Source: Acidobacteriota bacterium
Lineage (GTDB): Bacteria; Acidobacteriota; Thermoanaerobaculia; Multivoradales; UBA5704
Assembly (NCBI GenBank): GCA_003223675.1
Contig: QHVW01000374.1
Location: forward strand, 1-7,891
Direction of reading: 5' to 3'
DNA: 7,891 nucleotides
Shown: positions 1-6,000 of the stretch, one piece after another
How the letters are laid out: every line of letters starts with the position of its first letter
Position numbering within the stretch: position 1 is the stretch's first letter
The notes under the pieces: generated by a model
Told to the model about the DNA's origin: nothing
Databases searched by the model: none
Seen by the model: the letters and a program-made list of their open reading frames with translations, nothing else
Translations under genes and position numbers: made by a program

Positions 1-3000
1 CGGTCATGAAGACGGTCGCCTGGCCGCGCCGCGCCAGGCGGCGGAGGGCATCGGCGAGCGCCGGCGGCAGGTCGAGCCGCAGGGAGTCGCCGCGGAAGCT
101 CGCGACCGGCGGCCGCGGGCGGTCGGCCGGGAGGTCGAGGGCCGGCGTACCGGCGAGCCGCTCCTTCCAGTGGGCGAGCTGCGCCGCGAGCGCCTCCTCC
201 GGCCAGGCGCGCTGCCAGGCCGCGAAGTCGGCGTACTGGAGGGGCAGCGGGGGGAGCGGCGACGGCTCCCCCGCCAGCGCGGCGGCGTAGAGGGCCGACA
301 GCTCGCGCCGCAGCACCCCCTCCGACCAGCCGTCCGACGCGATGTGGTGGAGGGTGAACAGGAAGGCGTGCTCGTGGTCGTTCTCGAAAAGGGCGTGACC
401 GCCCTGGCCGAGCCGGACCAGCGTGGCGCGGAGCATCGGGTCGCGCCGGAGGTCGAAGCCGCGGCCGGCCTCGCGGCCGGCGAGCGCGGCGAGCTCCGCC
501 GCCCGGCGCTCCGGCGGCAGGCCGGAGAGGTCGGCGAGCGGCAGCGGTGCCGGTGGGGTTGGGGGGGGCGGACCGACCTCCTGCCCCGGCTCGCCGTTCG
601 TGACGGCGACGATCCGCGTGCGCAGCGCCTCGTGGCGACGCACGACCTCGGCCAGGGCGGCGGCGAGCGCCGCCGGCGCGAACGGCCCGCGCAGGAGGTA
701 GCCCGAGGAGATGTTGTAGGTCGGGCTCTCCGGCGCCAGCCGGTCCATGAAATAGAGCCGCCGCTGCGGGTAGGACAGCGGCAGCACGCCGTGCCGGCTC
801 TCGAGAGGCACGATCGGCGGCAGCGCCTCCTCCCGGCCGGCCGCGAGGATCGCCGCGATGGCCGCGGCGAGGCCGGCCACCGTCGGCGCCGCGAACACCC
901 GCTGGACCGGCAGGTCGGCGCCGAAGGCCTGGCGGAGGCGCGACAGCAGGCGGATGACGAGGAGCGAATGGCCGCCGAGGTGGAAGAAGTCGTCGTCGAC
1001 GCCGACCGGATCGCCCAGGCCGAGCAGATCCTCCCAGATCCCCGCGATCACCTCCTCGACGGGATTGCGGGGCGGCGTGCGCGGCGCGTCCTCCGGCTCG
1101 CCGGCCAGCCGCGCCTCCGGCGCCGGCAGCGCCCGCCGGTCGACCTTGCCGTTGGCGTTGAGCGGCAGCTCCGCGAGGGGCACGAAGAGCGACGGCACCA
1201 TGTGCTCCGGCAGGCTCTCGCGCAGGTGGAGGCGGAGATCGGCCGGCGCCGGCCCGTCGGCGCCTTCCGGCACGTAGTAGGCGACCAGACGGTGGCCGCC
1301 GCCGGCCTCGGCCACCGCCGTCACCACCGCCTCGCGCACCCCCGGATGGCGCAGGAGCGCGCTCTCCACCTCCCCGGGCTCGACGCGGAAGCCGCGCACC
1401 TTGACCTGGAAGTCGCGCCGGCCGAGGAAGTCGAGCGTCCCGTCCGGCCGCCACCGCGCGAGGTCGCCCGTGCGGTAGAGCCGGTCTTCTCCCTGGGGGC
1501 CCCGCGGGTCCGCCGAGAACGGATCCGGCAGGAAGCGCTCGGCGGTCAGCGCCGGATGGCCGAGGTAGCCGCGCGCCACCCCGGCGCCGCCCACGTAGAG
1601 CTCCCCGACGCACCCGGCCGGCAGCGGCGCGAGCGAGCGGTCGAGCACGTAGGCGCGGCTGCCGGCGATCGGCCGCCCGATCGGCACCGACGGCTCGCCC
1701 GCCGGGAGGCCGTCGCGCAGGCGGTGGGTGGTCGAGAAGGTCGTGTTCTCGGTCGGGCCGTAGCCGTTGATGAGGTCGACATCCGGCAGGGCCGCGAGCG
1801 CCCGCAGCACGTGCGGGCGCGACAGGACGTCGCCGCCGGCCACCAGTTGGCGCAGGCCGCCGAGCGGCGCGAGCCCCTCCTCCACCGCGAGGTGGAAGAG
1901 GCCGGACGTCAGCCAGATCGTCGTCACCCGGTGGCGCTCCACGGCCGCGTAGAGGCCGGCCACCGTGAACGGCCCGGGCGGCAGGAGCGCCAGGCGGCCG
2001 CCGTTGAGGAGCGGCCCCCAGATCTCGAAGGTCGCCAGGTCGAACGACATCGGCGACAGTTGGAGGAAGACCTCGCCGGGGCCGAACGCCGCGTAGGCCG
2101 TCTCGCGCACCAGCCGCACCACCGCGCGATGGCTGACCTCGACCCCCTTGGGCGTGCCGGTCGAGCCCGAGGTGTAGAGCACGTAGGCGAGGCTCGCGGG
2201 AGGCACGTCGGCGCAAAGGGTCGCGGCGTCCGCGTCCGCCTCGGGGGCAGCGTCCTCGAACGCCAGGCGGGGCACCGTACCGGGGATATCCGCCAGCAGG
2301 CGCCGCGACCCCACCACGGCCGCCGGCGCCGCGTCCGCCAGCAGCAGCGCCAGCCGCTCGCGCGGGTAGGCGGGATCGAGCGGCAGGTAGCCGCCGCCCG
2401 CCTTCAGGATGCCCAGGAGGGCCGCCACCATCTCCGGCGAGCGCTCGACGACGAGCGCCACCCGCGCGTTGATCGCATCGGGCGCCACCCCCAGCCGCCG
2501 CAGGTGCCGGGCGATCTCGCTGGAGCGCCGGTCGAGCTCGCCGTAGCTCATCTCCCCCACTTCCCAGGAGACGGCGACCGCGTCCGGCCGCGCTGCCGCC
2601 TGCTCCGCGAAGAGGCCGTGCAGGGTCCGTTCGGGGAAGCCCGACGCCGTGTCGTTCCACTCCGCGACGAGCTGGTGGCGCTCGGCCGGCGCCAGGAGCG
2701 GCAGGCGCGAGAGCGGCAGCTCCGGCGCCTCCGCGGCGCCGCAGAGGAGCGTCGCGAAGTGCGCGAGGAGCCGCTCCGCGGCCGTCGCGGTGAAGAGGTC
2801 GGTTGCGTACTCCAGCTCGAGGAGCAGGCTCTGCCCGCCGTCCTCCCCCGCGAGCTCGGTGAGCTCGGTCGCCCCCAGCGAGAGGTCGAGCTTCGCCGTC
2901 GTCTTCTCGGGCGAAGGCAGGCGCGTGAGGTGGAGGCCGCCGCCGAGCGGCCGCGCCGGCGTGGCGCCCCCCAGCGAGAGCATCGCCTGAACCAGCGGGG

Positions 3001-6000
3001 CGCGCGACAGGTCGCGCTCCGGCCGGAGCTCCTCGACGAGCGCCTCGAACGGCAGGTCCTGGTGCGCGAAGGCGGCGAGCGCCGTCTGGCGCACCGACGC
3101 CAGCACGCGGTGGAAATCCGGGTCGCCGCCGAGCCGCACCCGGAGGACCAGGGTGTTGACGAAGAAGCCGATCAGCCCTTCGAGCTCCGGCCGGGCGCGG
3201 TTCGCGACCGGCGTGGCGACCAGGACGTCCTCCTGGCCGCCGTGGCGCGCCAGCGTCGCCGCGAAGGCCGCGAGGAGCAGCATGTAGAGCGTCGCTCCTT
3301 CCCGCCGCGCCACCTGGCGGAGTCGCGCCGCCTCCGGCGCCCCGAGGAGCCGTCGGCGGCCGGCGCCGCGGAGGCTCGCGACCGCCGGGCGCGGCCGGTC
3401 CGCCGGCAGCTCGAGGGCCGTCGGCGCGCCGGCGAGCTGCCCGCGCCAATAGGCAAGCTGGCGGCCGAGCACCTCCGGCGGCCAGGCCCGCTGCCAGACC
3501 GCGAAGTCGGCATATTGGAGGGTCGGCTCGGCAAGGGGCGACGGCGTCCCCGCCCGCGCCGCGTCATAGAGCGCCGGGAGCTCGCGCAGGAGCACCCCCT
3601 CCGACCAGCCGTCGTAGACGGCGTGATGGAAGTCGAGGAGGAGCACGTGCTCCTCGGCGCCCAGCCGGACGAGAGCGGTGCGCAGGAGGGGTCCCGCGGC
3701 GAGGTCGAACGGCCTTTCGGCCTCCGCGGAGCGCAGCCTCGCCAGCTCGGTGCTCCGGCGCCCGGAAAGGGATGGATGAGCCAGGGCGCTCAGATCCACC
3801 AGCGGCGGGGGCAGGGGTAGGAGCCCCGGCGCCAATGTCTCCGCGATCTCCAGCCGCGGCTCGCCGTCGCGCTCGACGAAGCGGGCGCGGAGAATCTCGT
3901 GGCGGCGCACCACCTCGGCGAGGGCGGCGGCGAGCGCCGCCGGCGCGAGCGGCCCGGCGAGGCCGTAGGCGGAGGGTACGTTGTAGGCCGGGCTCCCCGG
4001 CGCCAGGCGGTCGAGGAACCAGAGCCGCTGCTGCGCGTAGGAGAGCGGCGCGGCGGCGTCCGCGGAGCCGGTATCCGCAAAGGCGCGCGGCGCGAGCGGC
4101 GGCAGGGCAGGCCCGGCCGCCCCGTCGCCGGCATCGCCGGAGACCCGAGCCCGAGCCACCGCCTCGGCGAGGCCGGCGATCGTCGGTGCATCGAAGACCT
4201 GCTGCACCGGCAGGTCGGCCCCGAGCACTGCACGGAGGCGCGCCAGCAGGCGGATGGCGAGGAGCGAGTGGCCGCCCAGGTGGAAGAAGTCGTCGTCGAC
4301 GCCGACCGGGTGGCTCTGAGGGTCGAGGCCGAGGAGATCCTCCCAGATCCCGGCGATCACCTCCTCGACGGGATTTCGGGGCGGCGTCCGCGGCGCGGTG
4401 TCCGCTTCGCTGACCGCCTCGGGCGACGGCAGCGCCCGCCGGTCGACCTTGCCGTTGGCGTTGAGCGGCAGCTCCGCGAGGGGCACGAAGAGCGACGGCA
4501 CCATGTGCTCCGGCAGGCTCTCGCGGAGGTGGATGCGGAGCTCGGCCGGCGCCGGCCCGTCCGCGCCCTCCGGCACGTAGTAGGCGACCAGACGGTGGCC
4601 GCCGGCCGATTCCGACACCGCCGTCACCACCGCCTCGCGCACCCTCGGATGGCGCAGGAGCGCGCTCTCCACCTCCCCGAGCTCGACGCGGAAGCCGCGC
4701 ACCTTGACCTGGAAGTCGCGCCGGCCGAGGAAGTCGAGCGTCCCATCCGGCCGCCACCGCGCGAGATCGCCCGTGCGGTAGAGCCGGTCGCCGCCCCGCG
4801 GGTCCCGCGGGTCCGCCGAGAACGGATCCGGCACAAAGCGCTCGGCGGTCAGCGCCGGAAGGCCCAGGTAGCCGCGCGCTACGCCGGCGCCGCCCACGTA
4901 GAGCTCCCCGACGCAGGCGACCGGCAGCGGCGCGAGCGACCGGTCGAGCACGTAGGCGCTGCTGTTGGAGATCGGCCGCCCGATCGGCACCGACGCCTCG
5001 CCTGGCGCGAGCCCGCCGCGCAGGCGGTGGGTGGTCGAGAACATCGTGTTCTCCGTCGGGCCGTAGCCGTTGAGGAGGTCGACGGCACCCGGCAGGGCCG
5101 CGAGCGCCCGCTCTACGTGGGGGCGCGACACGACGTCGCCGCCGGCCTCCAGCAGGCGCAGGCCGCTGAGCGGCGCGAGCCCCTCCTCCACCGCGAGGTT
5201 GAAGAGGGCGGACGCCAGCCAGAGCGTCGTCACCCCCTGGCGCGCCACCGCCGCGTAGATGTCGGCCAGCGTGTACGGCCCCGGCGGCAGGAGGACCAGA
5301 CGGCCGCCGTTGAGGAGCGGACCCCAGATCTCGAGGGTCGCCACGTCGAACGTCAGCGGCGACAGTGGGAGGTAGACCTCGCCGGGGCCGAACACCGTGT
5401 AGCCCGCCTCGCGCACCAGCCGCACCACCCCCCGATGGCTGACCTCGACCCCCTTGGGCGCGCCCGTCGAGCCCGAGGTGTAGATCACATAGGCGAGGCT
5501 CTCGGGAGGGACGTCGGCACTCCTCAGGACGGTGGGCGCGGTGTCCGCTTCGGGCGCTTCGAGATCGACGTCCTCGAGCGCCAGGCGGGGCGCCCCACCG
5601 GGGATATCGGGGAGAGCCGCCAACAGGCGCCGCGGCCCTACCACGGCCGCCGGCGCCGCGTCCGCCAGCAGCAGCGCCAGCCGCTCGCGCGGGTAGGTGG
5701 GGTCGAGCGGCAGGTAGCCGCCACCCGCCTTCAGGATGCCCAAGAGGGCCTCCAACATCTCCGGCGAGCGCTCGACGACGAGCCCCACCCGCGCGTCGGT
5801 CGCGACCCCCAGCCGCCGGAGGCGCCGGGCGATCTCGCCGGAGCGCCGGTCGAGCTCGCCGTAGCTCATTGTTCTCATCGGGCTCATCGGGCCCCCCTCC
5901 CACGACACGGCGACCGCGTCCGGCCGCGCCGCCGCCTGCTCCTCGAACAGGCGGTGCACGGGGCGGAGCGGGAAGCCCGACGCCGTGTCGTTCCACTCCA

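Noticed and set aside
170..3820. A plus-strand open frame of 1,216 codons.
   Set aside because: It is the exact codon-register complement of the NRPS frame. It stays open because the NRPS rarely uses TTA, CTA or TCA codons at this GC level. Its translation is Arg-rich and low in complexity with no recognisable domain, and it ends where the NRPS uses a CTA leucine codon (3818-3820).
1109..4525. Module-scale repeats as a sign of a mobile element or CRISPR array.
   Set aside because: The repeats are homologous NRPS domains in one open frame, without terminal inverted repeats, transposase motifs or regularly spaced short repeats.
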